Assembly (NCBI GenBank): GCA_905220665.1
Contig: CAJNAR010000196.1
Span: 1 to 64,000, forward strand
Reading direction: 5' to 3'
Length of the DNA stretch: 64,000 nt
Source of the DNA: Albugo candida
Taxonomy: Eukaryota; Oomycota; Peronosporomycetes; Albuginales; Albuginaceae
Positions 10,686 through 23,500 of the stretch are shown here, one piece after another. The position numbers and the translations under genes are program-made. Positions within the stretch are counted from its first letter, which is position 1. Every line of letters starts with the position of its first letter. The notes under the pieces are model-generated. The model saw only the letters and a program-made list of their open reading frames with translations. It made no database searches and was not told the origin of the DNA.

Positions 10686-11490
10686 ATGTTGCAGAATGCC
10701 GAGATTTGTCGGATTCATAAGCTAGCACTTCCTCCATCGTTGACTTCAATGTTTTCCTCATATAGAGGACGTTCTTTACGGATGAAGTGTAATCATCTTT
10801 CGGTGCCAATTCCACAGAGGGCTTCTACAGACGCAGAAATACGCTCTTTAGACGCGTTATTGGATATTGAATACCAAAAACAAGAACAGAACGCTCTCCT
10901 CAAGATCCAAGCGACCGTGCGGATGAACCAAGTTCGAACGACAGTTGGGCGACTGGGTAATGCCTTCCGTGATCGAGCACGACACTAAAAACGAAGTTGA
11001 TTACAACGAGCACTTTATGCTGTCATGTCTCAAAGTGCACTCTTTTCGCATTACGGGTGCAGACAATCGCGTCTACTAGAGGTAATCATCGAATTTGCAT
11101 GGTCATCATCGAAACAATTGATATCCTGTGTATTTTTGTAACGTCATGCTGAACGTGTGACTCTACCAAAAACATTTCAAGTTTAATACGCGGAAGATCA
11201 GAACGCATACAAGCCGAAAAGAATCGTGGTATAGTAGAAGAAGTAAAACTACGCAAAAGAATGCAAGAGGAAGGTCGTATGGCGGCACTGGAAGATTCTC
11301 GTAAATAAAGAACAGAGAATCGATGGCGAGCTGCTGTATATAATTTGGTTGTCCAACGCCTCTATTTAAAGTGATTCCAGCACATCCACCGTTCAAGACT
11401 CAAGTTCGAGGAAGAAAAGCGCCGTCAAGAATAACAGCGACGTCAGATATTCTACACACAGGAAGAAAAAAGGCAAAGGAGTTTGGATGG
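10686..11490 (+). pseudogene. IQ-motif coiled-coil protein relic
   Basis: The frame 10686-10988 ends with ALLKIQATVRMNQVR, an IQ-type calmodulin-binding motif, followed by RLGNAFRDRARH. Further plus-strand coiled-coil pieces follow: IQAEKNRGIVEEVK and RMQEEGRMAALEDSRK (11205-11306), then RLKFEEEKRRQE and RRQ..YTQEEKRQR (11395-11480), with stop codons between them. Together they look like one IQ/coiled-coil gene degraded by stops. Its 3' end meets the 3' end of the minus-strand phosphatase relic. Family not identified. Confidence 0.4.
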
Positions 11491-11499
11491 GATATAACA

Positions 11500-12960
11500 C
11501 AGCATCCAGTCTTCTGCATTTTCTGTAAATGATTTTGTATCCGACGGTAGCTTCATTGAGTACTCGAATGCGGTAGCTCCCTTCTTCCATCGAAATTCTC
11601 CTATCATCATCTAAACCCGGTACACCGAAAAGAGCCTCAATCCACGTGCGATGACGACCCAACTTACACACTTCCATTTTCGTGCGATATTTTGACATCT
11701 CTCGTTGGCAACTTGGTCGAAATCGTTGTAACGTTTAAATGAGGTACGATACGGACCCAACTTTGACTCGATATATAAGTTGATGAGGTGCGGATGCAAA
11801 GTCTTCCAATCCGTTGCTAGATCAAGAAACTGCTCCATTATCTTATAACGCTGATTCATATTGTTAAAGTCGGCCTTTTCCTTGTCCACCTGCTCGAAAC
11901 GCTGGCGTGCTTCCAGTTTATCTTGAACAATCAGTCTGAGCAGCGAATTTACATTTGCAACACTCAAGTCTTCGCTTTATACTGCAGAACTTCTGGCATT
12001 TGATTTGGGTCTTGATGATATGCAACTAACATACCAATACGCTTGTCGTAATTCGATGCCGAAAAAATACTCATTACCCTTGCTCGGCCTCCAGAACTCC
12101 ATTTATAAAGGTGCAGACGTACTCCTGAGAATAAATATTCAAGTTTTGCTTGTTCCTGCTCATCAACTTGTTGATCAGATCAAATACATAAGAAAATCTA
12201 GAACCGTGAGAGTTCAGATTCATTCCCGTCGATTTTGCGGACCAAATCCAAGAAACCAAGCATGATTTGGCGCATACCATTCAGCTTGCATGAGATGTTC
12301 TGGCCAACTTCGTGCATGATTGTGTACTCATATAAGCCCGGCTCCTGTGGTTCCTCACGAGCAAACCATTTCGTTCAATCTCCTCATGAACCTCCAGGAG
12401 CGCTTTCGACCAAATTCTCCAAATTAGAACATTCAAAACTCTCGCGAAATTGGTGATAGACGTCTCAGCCATAAGTTTTCAGATATTGATTTATAAGATC
12501 GACAACTCTTGTGGCGCTAAAATCTTCATGTTTCTTGATTAATGTACATAGCTTCTGGGTTTTGTAGCTTGAACAGGTACAAAAGTAGACTCATTTCGAC
12601 TCCACTACCTCCTCGATTCACAATGTCGCCGTTGATGACCCAAGCCTTGCTACAAATAAATCCCATTCTTTTCGAATATAAGCAATGAATCATCAAGTTA
12701 ACAGTATAATGGCCCAAAAGAGTGATATACGATTGTTTGATGCCACATATTGAGACTGCAGGGGTAGCTGAATCCACCAACGTTAGCTTCTTGACGTAAA
12801 GCATCACAGACTCGGATTATACCAATCGGTTTATTTCCTTGTCGACAAGTCTTGATCATATCTTGAGCCTTTCTGAGCGTCAATACTTTGTCCAAAGACG
12901 CGGACGACATGCAAACGTCCAAAATATCCATCCACGCAATGTGATATTCGGTTTCTCTTT
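11500..12960 (-). pseudogene. PPEF-type Ser/Thr phosphatase with EF hand, relic
   Basis: Protein phosphatases with EF hands couple a PPP catalytic domain to calcium-binding loops. On the minus strand: QLDDSLLIFEKNG near 12680, then WVINGDIVNRGGSGVEM at about 12650-12590, which corresponds to the PPP signature GDxVDRG; a damaged NRGNHE at INQET/KHEDF near 12530; and SIFSASNY at about 12070-12045, the family's SAPNY-like motif. C-terminal pieces follow: ATDWKTLHPHLIN near 11815, and an EF-hand loop LDDDRRISMEE near 11590. Stops and frameshifts separate the pieces, and the middle of the catalytic domain (12200-12500) is not alignable by eye. The metal-binding Asp of GDxVDRG is replaced by Asn. 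Clearly a pseudogene. Confidence 0.65.
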
Positions 12961-12969
12961 TATTCCGAC

Positions 12970-13680
12970 CTAAAGCGATTATACTTGTTCCTTCTCATTT
13001 TTGGAGCGGACAGTATTAACCAAGCGCGTTGAGGGAACACGACAATTCCAGCTGCGTCTACGTTGAAAAACGCATCGCAAGGAGATAAATATATCCAGCA
13101 TATACCGCTTATGTCTTTTCACGTGTCTCCAAATAAAAAAAACCTTCCAATCAAAGCTGTAGTTACCGCTCGCAGTATTTGAGAAAAATCTCTCAGTTAG
13201 CTCCGCGTTATCTAACGCTGTTTCCGCGGTAAGTTAGACCAGAAGGGGATAAGATCCAAGCAGTTGCGCTTCCTCGGTGCATAGGAAGTACCGTAGAGCA
13301 TCTTACAGCCGAAGGGTACGTGCGGTTTATGCTTAGCCGATGACTGCGTTCCTGATGCAGACCACATGCTACATCAAAGGCCATGCTAAATATCATAATA
13401 TTATGTTTACTGTATTTAACAATTTGAAACCTAAAAAACGCTCTTTTCATTTTTCTCGAACGTGCGTCCTCCAGGAGGTCTTGTTGACCATCAAACGCGT
13501 CGATCGACTGGTTGCTGTATCAATTCACCGATGCGTCATCAACAGATTCGGTATGATCATGCAATATACCAACTAGCATCCTCTCTCCATTCGGGATCTG
13601 TCTTAGCTTTATAGTGAGAATGTTTGGTCTGGTGAGCTCTACAACGGTTATTTTTTTTATTGTAAACAGAACCAGAGTGC
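12970..13680. other. Stretch without recognisable gene
   Basis: Short open frames occur on both strands (for example minus 13208-13450) but none has conserved features. A plus-strand stretch near 13465-13575 (PPGGLVDHQTRRST) is coding-like but unassigned. No repeats or RNA genes seen. Confidence 0.35.
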
Positions 13681-14230
13681 AATCACAATGTGCTGTTGCA
13701 GCTTTCTTATCACAATCCGAACATGAAGTAGATCCTAAAGCTTTATCAAGATACATTGGTAAACGTTAAGCTTTAATGTATTGGATGCAAGCTAGTGCAA
13801 TCAAAATATCTAGCTTGTCGACTGTCCATTCTTAGCATTTGTCCTCAATTGCTCAGTGTGTATATTCATTGCGTCAATCCTACACATTTTCCTTCGTGGA
13901 AAATGTTTTTTGTCCTGCAAGTCCATTCACAGTCATGTATTGGTTCGCCCAAGACTTTCCTCGGGTATGCGGCAACAGTGCGATGTAGCGACAGACGTGA
14001 TGCGTCAAACTGAGGTTGTGAACTACCGTAATATATCGAGTTCTGACAGTACCGTATCTTCCGTGCAGAAAGCGGCCGTAAATGGGTAAGCTCGACTCAT
14101 CTTCTAACAACCAAAAAGAACTTTTGGGTTTGATATTTTTTCAATGACGATTCAAGTGGGTGCTTTGTGACCTAGACGAGCATGAATTCATTTATCCCAG
14201 CATCTTCATCGAAATAACACAAGCTGAGGG
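13680..14230 (+). pseudogene. Scattered plus-strand exon-like fragments, unidentified
   Basis: Three short coding-like pieces in different frames: VQSQCAVAAFLSQSEHE to ALSRYIGKR (13675-13769), QQCDVATDVMRQTEVV to SSVQKAAVNG (13970-14089, followed by GTAAGC, a good splice donor), and CDLDEHEFIYPSIFIE to AEGEP (14168-14241). They could be exons of one small decayed gene. I cannot name it. Confidence 0.25.
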
Positions 14231-14319
14231 GGAGCCATAACAAAAACTTCAGCTTTTAATACAAAAGCTACAAATCACAGGAGACTGATAATGAAAATTC
14301 CATCATATTCAATTGTACA

Positions 14320-15230
14320 AGTCAAGTAGCCTCATAAGAATCAACTGACGAGCCTTTGTGAGAGAGCCGTAACATATCGCTCATCAAATTAGTCTTTGTC
14401 ATCGTGTGACCAGCCATTCGATTCTTGATGACATAAAACCATCTGAAAGAATGTAAAACAGGATTCAAGTAATATGCTTTACGAGCATTGAGTAGTAGTG
14501 AGATATCAAAGACACTGACGATCTTTCGCGATCTCAAAATGTGTACAGTCCATGAAGGACGCTTCTACGAAGGAAACCCAGCTGCTCGTAGTTTACAGAG
14601 CTATTGATCTTATACAAAGATGAAAGGTCCAGTATATAATCTCAACTCATGATCAGCAAATCATCTTTGCAATGCCACTTCCAAATAAGCTTCTAGACGG
14701 GCTACATGTGCCAGTCTTTGGAATACTCGTTTGATGTTGCTCAAGCTTTTTTTTGTTCCACACTTTTCATTTCTTCTTGACTTCCAAAAAGCTGAACGCA
14801 GAATTCATCGTGGGTATGGCATCGTCAAATTCATTTGTGACGAAAGTACTCCCTTTCCTTGAAGAAACTCAGCTCCTGTAACAGCGTATTTCAGCGCGTA
14901 AGCAAATGTCGTATGCAGATTAGTGGCGTTAGGATACATCTTCACAGCCTTTTCATGATAAAAAATTTAGGTAATCCATAAACACTGCGAACTCGTTAAA
15001 AAGACTGTTGATATCACCAGATGCATGGTATGATTACTGATCGTTTTGTTCAATAAAGCTTTGGCTGATGCTTAATAACACTGAGTAATCCATCCCAAGA
15101 AACCAGATGACAGCGTGAAAAATTATTGTTCTGGTCCTCGGAGATTTATGAGATACGGCTTGTACTTGTGTACCGAAGCGCTGCCTGACTATTGAATAGC
15201 GCGCTTGTGCGGCATTTGGCTCCACCAAGG
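14320..15230 (-). pseudogene. Unidentified multi-piece relic
   Basis: Minus-strand fragments with protein-like composition, 5' to 3': LVEPNAAQARYSIVRQRF to FIEQNDQ (15228-15034), EKAVKMYPNATNLH and YALKYAVTGAEFLQG (about 14960-14840), HVARLEAYLEVALQR (about 14710), NYEQLGFLRRSVLHGLY (about 14590) and RKIVSVFDISLLLNA (about 14530-14490). The second piece resembles a TPR-like helical repeat, which is only an impression. Each is ended by a stop or frameshift. One possible intron acceptor (TTCTTTCAG) lies near 14443. Family unknown. Confidence 0.3.
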
Positions 15231-15281
15231 TGACATTCTTTCCAGAAACCCCTCAATCATTTTGTAGATCACATTTGCACT

Positions 15282-15557
15282 GTGAAGTGTGAAATAATTA
15301 CTGATACAAGATGCCTCTTCACAATGAATGCATTAAATCTATTTGCAATTATCGAGGCTCTGTATTCCAATTCTTCCTGGCGTATTCGGTATCAGTTATG
15401 CATCCTCAAACTCAAATTTTATGTGTTAGCGAAAAAAATTCAATTTTACACGGCACGGTACTTATACATTCCCAAGCGCGTGTACAATGCAACAACGATG
15501 TTTAAACCGATGCTTCGTTGGATCATTAATAATGCACCACAAACTGTTTGTGAATGA
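15282..15557 (+). other. Weak coding-like stretch
   Basis: Two overlapping plus-strand frames (15282-15557 and 15311-15505). The second contains SILHGTVLIHSQARVQC, which looks protein-like. No family and no flanking exon found; may be chance. Confidence 0.15.
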
Positions 15558-15559
15558 CC

Positions 15560-16383
15560 ATAGCAGCGCTTTTCGGTATCTAACATAGAATTGCAGTGGC
15601 GGTGTGATGGCATTCCTTCGTTCGTACTATCCCTATTATACCACGACTAAAGCAATCGCCGAACGAAGCACTCGATATCGCTCTCTACTTTTACGTTTTT
15701 CCTTTTCACGATGCACCGGTTACGGCCGAAGAGACACTAAATTTTTGCGTCATTGTTAGCACGTTCAAGGTCTGCCGCAACAAATATTCTATTTTGTAAT
15801 TTGAACACACCACTCTATCCAGTTGTCGATCTTTCGAGTGAAACAATTAAACACGATTAAATATGCTATGGATGTCAATATAACCATATTGGAAGCGAAC
15901 TTGGTCCTCGAACAGTTGCGGACAATTCCGACTACGGGGAATTTGGAAAGGTTGGAACACGAAAATTAGGAAACAGCTCCAAGGAATTGCGAAAAAGGTC
16001 TCATAGGAAGGCCGACAAGATTTTGATTCTAGTTTGCGTGTTTAGAAAGCCGCAGCATCTCGATATAGCAGGCAAGACACTGATCAGTCGTGTCTTTTTT
16101 TCGAATCGTTTGTCGAACAATTCAAAATTTTCCGTCGAAAACAATGCGCAATACAGCCAAGATAAAAGCTTCGATAATCTTCTGAAGCATATAGCGAGCT
16201 CCTACCATCATTCGTTTTGCCCTTTGGATAGTTACTATCGTCGCGTCATGATCAATAATGTCACTAGAAAATGTGTTGCCGTGACATTATGCCCGATCTA
16301 AATTATTGACGAATTCAGAACGCATTCTGGTGGTTCCATATTCTCTCGATTTAGCGTTATGAGGAACTCAGCTGATCGATGCG
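15560..16383. other. Stretch without recognisable gene
   Basis: One plus-strand frame of 104 codons (15987-16301) lacks conserved features and is probably chance. Otherwise nothing visible. Confidence 0.35.
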
Positions 16384-16505
16384 AAATAAGAACAAAAAAT
16401 CTTTGAAAAAATAAAACATAAAAAATACCTCTTATAATTTATAAAAAAGAAAAAAAGAATAAATTTTTTTTGATGTTTTTAAAAAAAGAATTAAAAAAAA
16501 AGGCA
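16384..16505 (+). repeat. A-rich low-complexity tract
   Basis: About 120 bases dominated by A runs on the plus strand with a few T runs (AAAAAATAAAACATAAAAAA style). It could be an old poly(A) end of a retroposed sequence or simple AT-rich spacer. No target duplication could be identified. Confidence 0.6.
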
Positions 16506-16948
16506 GCCTAATTCGATTGAACTTTCCCTTACGTCGATAAAGCAAGACCGTCTCTCAACTCTCTAAAGTACGAACATGATGACGTAAGCGATCAAGAACA
16601 TGCGGAACATTGTTATCAGGTTTGAAGGAGTATCAGTTGCAATTGACCGGCTTGACACCGAAAATTTTCGCGAGTGTCTGAAGATCGTGTTTGTATATCA
16701 GACGGGATGAGGTATCTTACTTCGATCACAACGTCACTCGGCAATCAAATTGCTGTACAGAAAAGAATCACGAGGTGCTCGTGACAACTATCGACCCACA
16801 AACTGCTATGCGTAGATGTCATCTATCGTTTAAAAGTATTGGTGCATCGATTGCGACGCGTTTTGCCAAAACTAATCCATAAAGAACAAAAATATTTGTG
16901 CGAGTAAGGTTCATGCATGACCAAATTCGACATACAAGACTTAGTGGT

Positions 16949-17260
16949 TCATCGTTGTAAACCCTTTGAGAAAGTTTGTGATCGAGCCAATAAGACGTAC
17001 ATTTTTTGCGTGTGAGAAAAAGGAGGTGTTGGAAAGATACTTATTGACTGGATTCGTCTCGAATAAACAACCTCGAAAGCACAGTTGATGATCATTGTCA
17101 ATGCCGCACCGTCCATTACACTACAACATGGAGTGAAATAAAGATGATCCTCTGCCAGCATTACACTTTTCGATGACGATTGAAACTTTGAGAAATGTAC
17201 TTCGTCAGACGATTCGAAATTGCTTTTAGAAACACAAAACGGAGTTTTAATGTACCTCAA
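16949..17260 (-). pseudogene. Unidentified open frame
   Basis: A minus-strand frame of 103 codons with mixed composition (SDEVHFSKFQSSSKS, CSVMDGAALTMIINCAFEVV). The Cys/Ser/hydrophobic middle looks protein-like, but there is no recognisable motif or partner exon. Confidence 0.2.
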
Positions 17261-17269
17261 CTAATTCTC

Positions 17270-18190
17270 ATCACAGCCGCCCAGCTTTTTTTCATCAATA
17301 TATAGCCTTTTTAACAAGTCAAATCTGCATGGAAACAGCAATACGGCAAAAAGTTTACAAAAACATCGAATCACATCAGTTTGGCTGTTAGGAATATGTG
17401 ATTCACAAGCTGCCGCAGTGTAGCTAGCTGTCATACACAGGTATGCATCATATTAAGACCAGCTTACTTAACGCGTATCATATTTCCTTTTCGGTTATTG
17501 ATCTCATAAAAAATCTCATGTATAAAGACACCTTACAGCCAATATAGAAGGCGCAACCAAATGCTTACTGATTCTCAAACGCTATTGAAGACCTGTCTCC
17601 TCTGCTGCCGTCAAACAGAACTATCAAACTTTGATGAGATTCTTCATGCAAAGCACTCATGTTTTCTGCTTGGCGGAAGACTTCAACGTAGAAGCAGAAA
17701 AAGAGAGCACCTTGCAATGCGTACGTGCTTCTTTGCCCTATCGTTGAAGAAAATGTGTACTGCCAACGAATAGTGTCACATCACTATTGAGATAATTGTG
17801 AGTGAATCCAATAACAAGGAGGGAGACATATGCCACATGATTTGGAAAAGTGTCACACAAACCATCCTGTATAAAATGGTAATAGCAGGCATACATGGTG
17901 ACCTAGTACCCAGCATAGAGTAGCATTGTTCAAAAACACAGTGCTAAAGCTTCATTTTGCAGCAAAAATATGTTGATCTGCAATCTGTGTGGCATATATC
18001 TTATCTACATGTCCCTGCGCTCCCGCTTCAAGTTATGATATTATTCCATTGATGCCAAGGTGCCGATTGATCGAAGTGGAAGGGCAACTTCATTGAATAT
18101 TTACGGTAAAATGTAACAGATTTATGCAATAAAGAAAGTAGGGGGAAACCTACATGTGCCCATTTATTTATTAGAATTGGTCCCGTACTG
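17270..18190. other. Stretch without recognisable gene
   Basis: Only one short plus-strand frame (17561-17773) occurs, without conserved features. No repeats or RNA genes seen. Confidence 0.35.
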
Positions 18191-18557
18191 ATCAGTGTTC
18201 AACATCTGAAAATTTTCTGACACGCTAACTCATTTCCGACACCGTTTTTATCACTATGCAGTAAGCAAAACGATGGAAATGAAAACATGTTAGAGGAGGT
18301 TTTTACATTGATAACTTTTTTATATAGAGAATCCAGCTTGGTTCGATCTTTCATATTGGATTCGGTCTGTAGAAGTTTAGTACTAATGATCGATGTTACT
18401 TTATTTAGATACACCTTCCGCACACAGCGGTCACAAAATATGCCTCCATTGTACTTCAAATGAAGACAAAAAGCCGAAGTGATGGTAAAGCAAACGTCAT
18501 CTTTCTCCATGATGTGAAAGAGGACCGTGACAAAAATCAAAGTATCGTATCATTTAA

Positions 18558-19266
18558 ATGACTATCTTGAAAGAGAAGGACCGGCTCCAATCTCTCATCA
18601 ATGCTTCTAATTTTATCCACTCGATTTCATTTCCTACACTTCCATGCGGAAGTAGGGTGGTTGTAGGATCTTTTGATTGCTATAATCATGGGGAAATAGT
18701 GAGAGGATTGAATTGTACGGTATTACTTTATATCATTTTGGTAATCAAGCAAATGACGGACATTAGTCTGGACGAATATTCTCTTGCTTATATGTTAGCT
18801 AAGGAAATAAGAAAAAACAAAAACTACCTAAAGTCTTGTCTTTTCTCCTCTTCCCAGTCTTTTATGGTTTTCTTTTAACAAATATGCTAGGAGACACACA
18901 CATAATTTGGTATACTATAGAATTCGATATGACGTTCGCTTAAGGAGGTACATACATACGGTTCCTTGTCGAGACTATATCGTCTGACCAGTCTCATTTA
19001 GCTACACCAAATTTACTGTATGGCGGCAAATGATCTCCAGAAAAGAGATGTTTGAATACATGAGAGAGACTGCAAAGTTCTTTGATGTGAACAATTTGCG
19101 GTTGATGCGGCTTAAAAAATATAAGCGTTATCACCCAGCACACAATTATGGAGTCGTAAACTGGACATCTCATCAGCTATTCAAAACAGATGAATCTGAA
19201 AATTTCGCAGAAACATCCAATGGCGAGAATGAAAACGAAAAATCTCCTTCCTACGACCACTGCTAA
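18558..19266 (+). pseudogene. Unidentified two-piece relic
   Basis: Frames 18558-18878 (LPCGSRVVVGSFDCYNHG, then a hydrophobic CTVLLYIILVIKQM) and 19030-19266 (KEMFEYMRETAKFFDVNN, RYHPAHNYGVVNW, acidic end NGENENEKSPSYD) have plausible protein composition and the same strand. They may be neighbouring exons of one gene. The antisense frame 18199-18540 is probably unrelated. No family recognised. Confidence 0.25.
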
Positions 19267-19439
19267 AAACCGTCTTCATTTGTGTCATCATCTAGGCTTC
19301 CTGAACGTAAAAATGATGATGGTCAAATAAAATTACGGACAGCTATCTGTGTTTGAATTCATGTATCCATGTGTTTCTATCGTCGTGTCATACTACATGC
19401 TAGATGACGCAACGTTTTAATGTACAATGAAAATGACGC

Positions 19440-19749
19440 TAGGTTGGAGATTTGTATTTCAAACAATCTCGTTTATGACATATGATTATTTGTACCGCAA
19501 GAGTACGCTTCAGGATCGAATTGCCACGTACTACCCCAACCGACTGTGACATCTGAACCAATATAGATGATACTTAAACTTAAGAGTGAATAGATGAAAC
19601 TTGCTCGTTTGAAAATCTGATCTCAATTCTTGCTGGATAAACAAAGAAAGACTTAGCAGAAAAGTCCAGTATTTATACATCGTTGTGCACATTTCTCTCC
19701 GAAAAATGCCAATGAAACCAATATAGCGTCTTTTACCTACTTTGTTCAA
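19440..19749 (-). pseudogene. Unidentified short relic
   Basis: Minus-strand pieces GKRRYIGFIGIFR (about 19735) and, in another frame, IYIGSDVTVGWGSTWQFD to CGTNNHMS (19570-19475) look coding but are interrupted by stops. No family recognised. Confidence 0.25.
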
Positions 19750-19759
19750 GCTAGCTCAT

Positions 19760-21560
19760 TCAGTGTGACTTCTTTTATGCTGTGATGTAAATTTCAAACA
19801 TATTGCCAGGACAATTCACGACACGTCGGCAAGACTTCATCTCATGTTATTCCTTTGGTGATAGTGCGCAATGAAATACTTTTTTCGATATGATTGCAAG
19901 AGATTCTAGCAGTTGTTTAGCGTGTTTCATCTTTTTCTGATTAAAACATTCAAACGGGTTGCTTTTTTGAGGGATCATTCTCGTTTCGAAGCGCTTTCAT
20001 GGAAATCGATCTTTCTCTGTGCTCGTCACTTTCTACGCGCACAGTGTACGTCTCTGGCTTTCGTCTTATCGCTTGAAAGTATGAATACGGATTGTATGAT
20101 TGCTTGTGGCATTGTGTCTCTATAACCTACTTCATTCCTATCAGCGCATTGAAATGGATCCTAGTGACTGATTTTGATTGTAAATACGTTCAAATTAAGG
20201 CTGGCTTTTGATATAACTGAAAAGTGTGCACTTACTTGAATTCAATTTCACAACCGTTCCAGCAACTAGAAAAAGTATTCTGCTACTTTCATTTTGGAAC
20301 TAAGGGAAGCGGCAAGAAACACTAGCACGAAAAAGCAGCACCTATTGACGTCGCAAACCGTATTTCTATCTTTATTTTTGATTTTCACAGGAGATGACTC
20401 GCTCAGCTGCAGTCTTTCTTACCAACAACATTTCCACCCATAGAAGGCTCATAAAGAAAATGACCATACCGATCTCTTCGTCATCTCCTCCATTTGACAA
20501 GCGGGAGAGTTTTGAATTGCTGTGATTGGTATTTGTGGCACTAAAAAAGATAGGTCACCATCCTCACGGACGACATCCAAGGTGATGAGTGAGAAAGTAA
20601 TCATGTATTATAAATTAGCTTAGTCGCACCAGTAACAGTGTACGTTCGAGAATTCACGACAATCGGATGAGACATCCTGCCCAGATTAGGAAAGAGCACG
20701 ATATTCCTCAACTAGTTTTGAGAACTGTGCATTACTTTATTATTGCATACCGGGGAGAGCGTACCAATTCAGATATTTAGAGAAAGAAGCGAAAAGAACT
20801 GAATGTTTTGCACGACATATCCTCCAGCGGTCAAGGAACCGTTTGCCGGATTTTGGCTGGTGATAACTACTTCTTCATAGCAGTGATAGCCATGATGGAT
20901 ACAATGATATATTGCTAGGGAGCTCATCTTGAAATTAAAATATATATAACGCATGCTCGAAGGTTTTTCTACATTTTTTGGCTCTGTAAAGCAAATAGAA
21001 CGTGCCTAAAACAGGTAATTTGTGAATTGAGAATGCGCTAAACCCAAGCATGAAACAAAAAATCGTGTTATCTGACAGAATGGGTAGAATCACAAACAAT
21101 GTACTAAGCAGGTAATAGAGATCAGCTTCGCTAGTAATTTTTTTTTTAACCGCTCGAAGGGACTCGAATGAACAGGATTATTAGAGCTAACGAACTCGCC
21201 TTATCGACGTAAATATGAATGATAATGTACCTGTACATTGCACCTTTTTATTTCGGGAGCCTTAACTCTGTCGCTTTGACGGGCTAACGACGATCTCAAC
21301 GTTGCAATTCTTTTGTTGAAAACTCGGTTGGTGTGACCTAAGGACCGGTATCGAGCGTTGAAAAAGGGAAGGTGTGATATCAGCAAAGCGTTTCACGAAT
21401 TTTATTGTTTGTGTCGTCTATCATCCTATAGTAATTGCAGCAAATTAGCTGTGAGCATTTTTTTTGCTAGAATCTTGAACAGCACTTCTATGTTGTCTGT
21501 ACATGTATGCAACGAAAAAGCGATGTGAGGATCCGTCTTCAAAAAATTCGACTTGCTAAA
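19760..21560. other. Long stretch without recognisable gene
   Basis: Short open frames only (19913-20125 plus, 20769-20954 minus, 21201-21386 minus). A minus-strand piece ARYRSLGHTNRVFNKR near 21350 is basic and protein-like but unassigned. Homopolymer T runs occur near 21140 and 21460. Confidence 0.3.
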
Positions 21561-21568
21561 TAATCATG

Positions 21569-22020
21569 TCAATCCAAACAAATGCCATCGAATTGGTGTT
21601 CCATTTCTGTATTTCTCAGCCGACAATTCTTGAGAATGATCAATGAGAGTATTGTCTGATCATGTTCGTGTCGCCTTTGACAGGTGTGAAGTAGCCAAGA
21701 AACATCAGACTTCTGACGCAACGAATAAAAACAAGAAATTAAATTGAAAAATACGGCAGCGAGTGGCATGGTTTGACCGAGGACGATCAATTCACCCGTT
21801 AGTCAAGCCTGCATTGCTTTGAAGAACTCGAAAATCGGGCCAGGAGACTTTAGGATTACCCGGTGTGCCCAGTACTAAAAATGTGGCTACTAGTAATGAT
21901 AGCAAGTAATGGATCTCATCCAAGCCAATGATATACTTTATTGTTCCATATTGCAATTGAATCTGTCCTTGATAGAAAGAAGACTGCGCTGGAGGTTTTT
22001 TAACAGCAAGAGGATAAATT
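21569..22020 (-). pseudogene. Polytopic membrane protein relic, unidentified
   Basis: Minus strand, 5' to 3': AVKKPPAQSSFYQGQIQL and then DEIHYLLSLLVATFLVLG (about 21995-21850), followed in another frame by IVLGQTMPLAAVFFNLIS (about 21785). Two clear hydrophobic segments in a short distance point to a membrane protein. A distant resemblance to the conserved core of anoctamin-type proteins was considered but is not strong enough to call. Confidence 0.3.
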
Positions 22021-22394
22021 CTCCTCGTGACGAGCTGGTCCCTTCTATCAACACCATGTAGCTTATTATTTATGTACCTTTAACCTTGACCAACAAGTAT
22101 CTGTATTCACTTTTACTTTGCATGCATCTCTTCTAGCATAGCTACTTGCGATGCACCTGCAGGGTGCGCAATAGCTAACATTAAACACAGAAATCAGTAC
22201 ATTATCTCAATGCTGACCAAACGCTCATGGACCGATGAGACATACTGTGCCTACAGATCAACCTGTGTTGGGCTTGGAAATTTTCCCGTCTCTTTTTGAT
22301 CCCTTTTTTTTAGAAAAAACATCATGTGCATCGGAGTTTGACGCTGGTGGTTTGGTAAGAAGTTGGCACAGCGCCAAGTTCCAAAAACGATGTA

Positions 22395-23500
22395 TTGACA
22401 CGGCACTCTGATTGCTATTTGCAGCTTTCTTATACTAGTCGGGCGGGAACGGACCGAGTTTTGTATAAGAATGGCTGCATTAACACTGAGAGCACCTTCA
22501 TTTGCATTAAGGCCTATTGTGATACCACTGTTCGATCATTTCAGCCTGTTTCATCTCAAAAATTCCCACAGCACAGTGCACGACGCGTGAAGATAAAATA
22601 CCTTTGTACTCTTTTGCGCAGTCTGCACGTTGCTGCCACATCAATAGAAGTTCAGCATTGAGAGCTTGCTGGGTATTTCAAACGGTAGGTGGCTGCATAA
22701 GTTCTGATGCGTCACGGTGGTTGCCTTGTTGAGAAACACGCTATACTTGTGTCGAGTAGATGAAGAGACGGTGATCTCTATATCCATATAGCATCCAGTC
22801 CAGCCATCCGAAAAGGAGACTATGTAGATGAGTCTATTCCACATATAACTGAGATAAGAAGACTACCCGTAATCCTACTCGACATCGACACCAGGAGGCA
22901 ATACATGTTGTAGAAAAGCATTATTGACCTTAAAGCCATGCTAGTCAATTACCGTTGCTTGTCTCTACAATTTCAGAAAACGCATTGAGAAAGTCCCTCA
23001 CCGCTTCTCATCATTACTATGGACGCTCTATCTGGAGGGCGTCGTTGCTGTTGTTATGTCTTGCATTCCAATAGTTTCGTAACATCACGGACCGTGCGGA
23101 TTACGATAGCACAAAAGCGTGATATAAGCGAAGTTCTAGGATTGTAATTGACTTGATAGAATAAGTGGCTGAGAAGAAAACATTCAAGATTCCGCTTTGT
23201 GTATATACAACCTAGATCCCGAACAGTAATTTTTATTTGCTGCACTTGTGCCACGCTTCACCGAATGTCCTTGTTGGACGGAATTGATTTTTTTCATTCT
23301 TGTCCATGTTAAAATTTAATATCGGTGCGTTTTTACAAGGATATTTTTGGAGTGAGTGGGCCTTCGCAATTTCGATCGACGTCATCGGCAAATACATTGA
23401 CATCGATACTTGGCGTGTATATATGGACTTGATGGAAGACGTTTCCAGTACTGCTTCCAGGTAGAACGCGATCAGTATCGGCAAAAGTGCAACTTCTTGT
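22395..23500. other. Fragmentary coding-like region
   Basis: Plus strand 22420-22580 contains AICSFLILVGREWTEF and RMAALTLRAPSFALRP. Minus strand 22844-22641 contains YIVSFSDGWTGCYMDIE, and 23484-23233 gives another open frame. None is continuous or recognisable. The stretch from here to about 24370 adds only a minus-strand frame 24163-23804 of unknown nature. Confidence 0.2.

Noticed and set aside
21569..22020. Anoctamin/TMEM16 fragment
   Set aside because: Hydrophobic pattern similar, but key residues of the family core are not visible.
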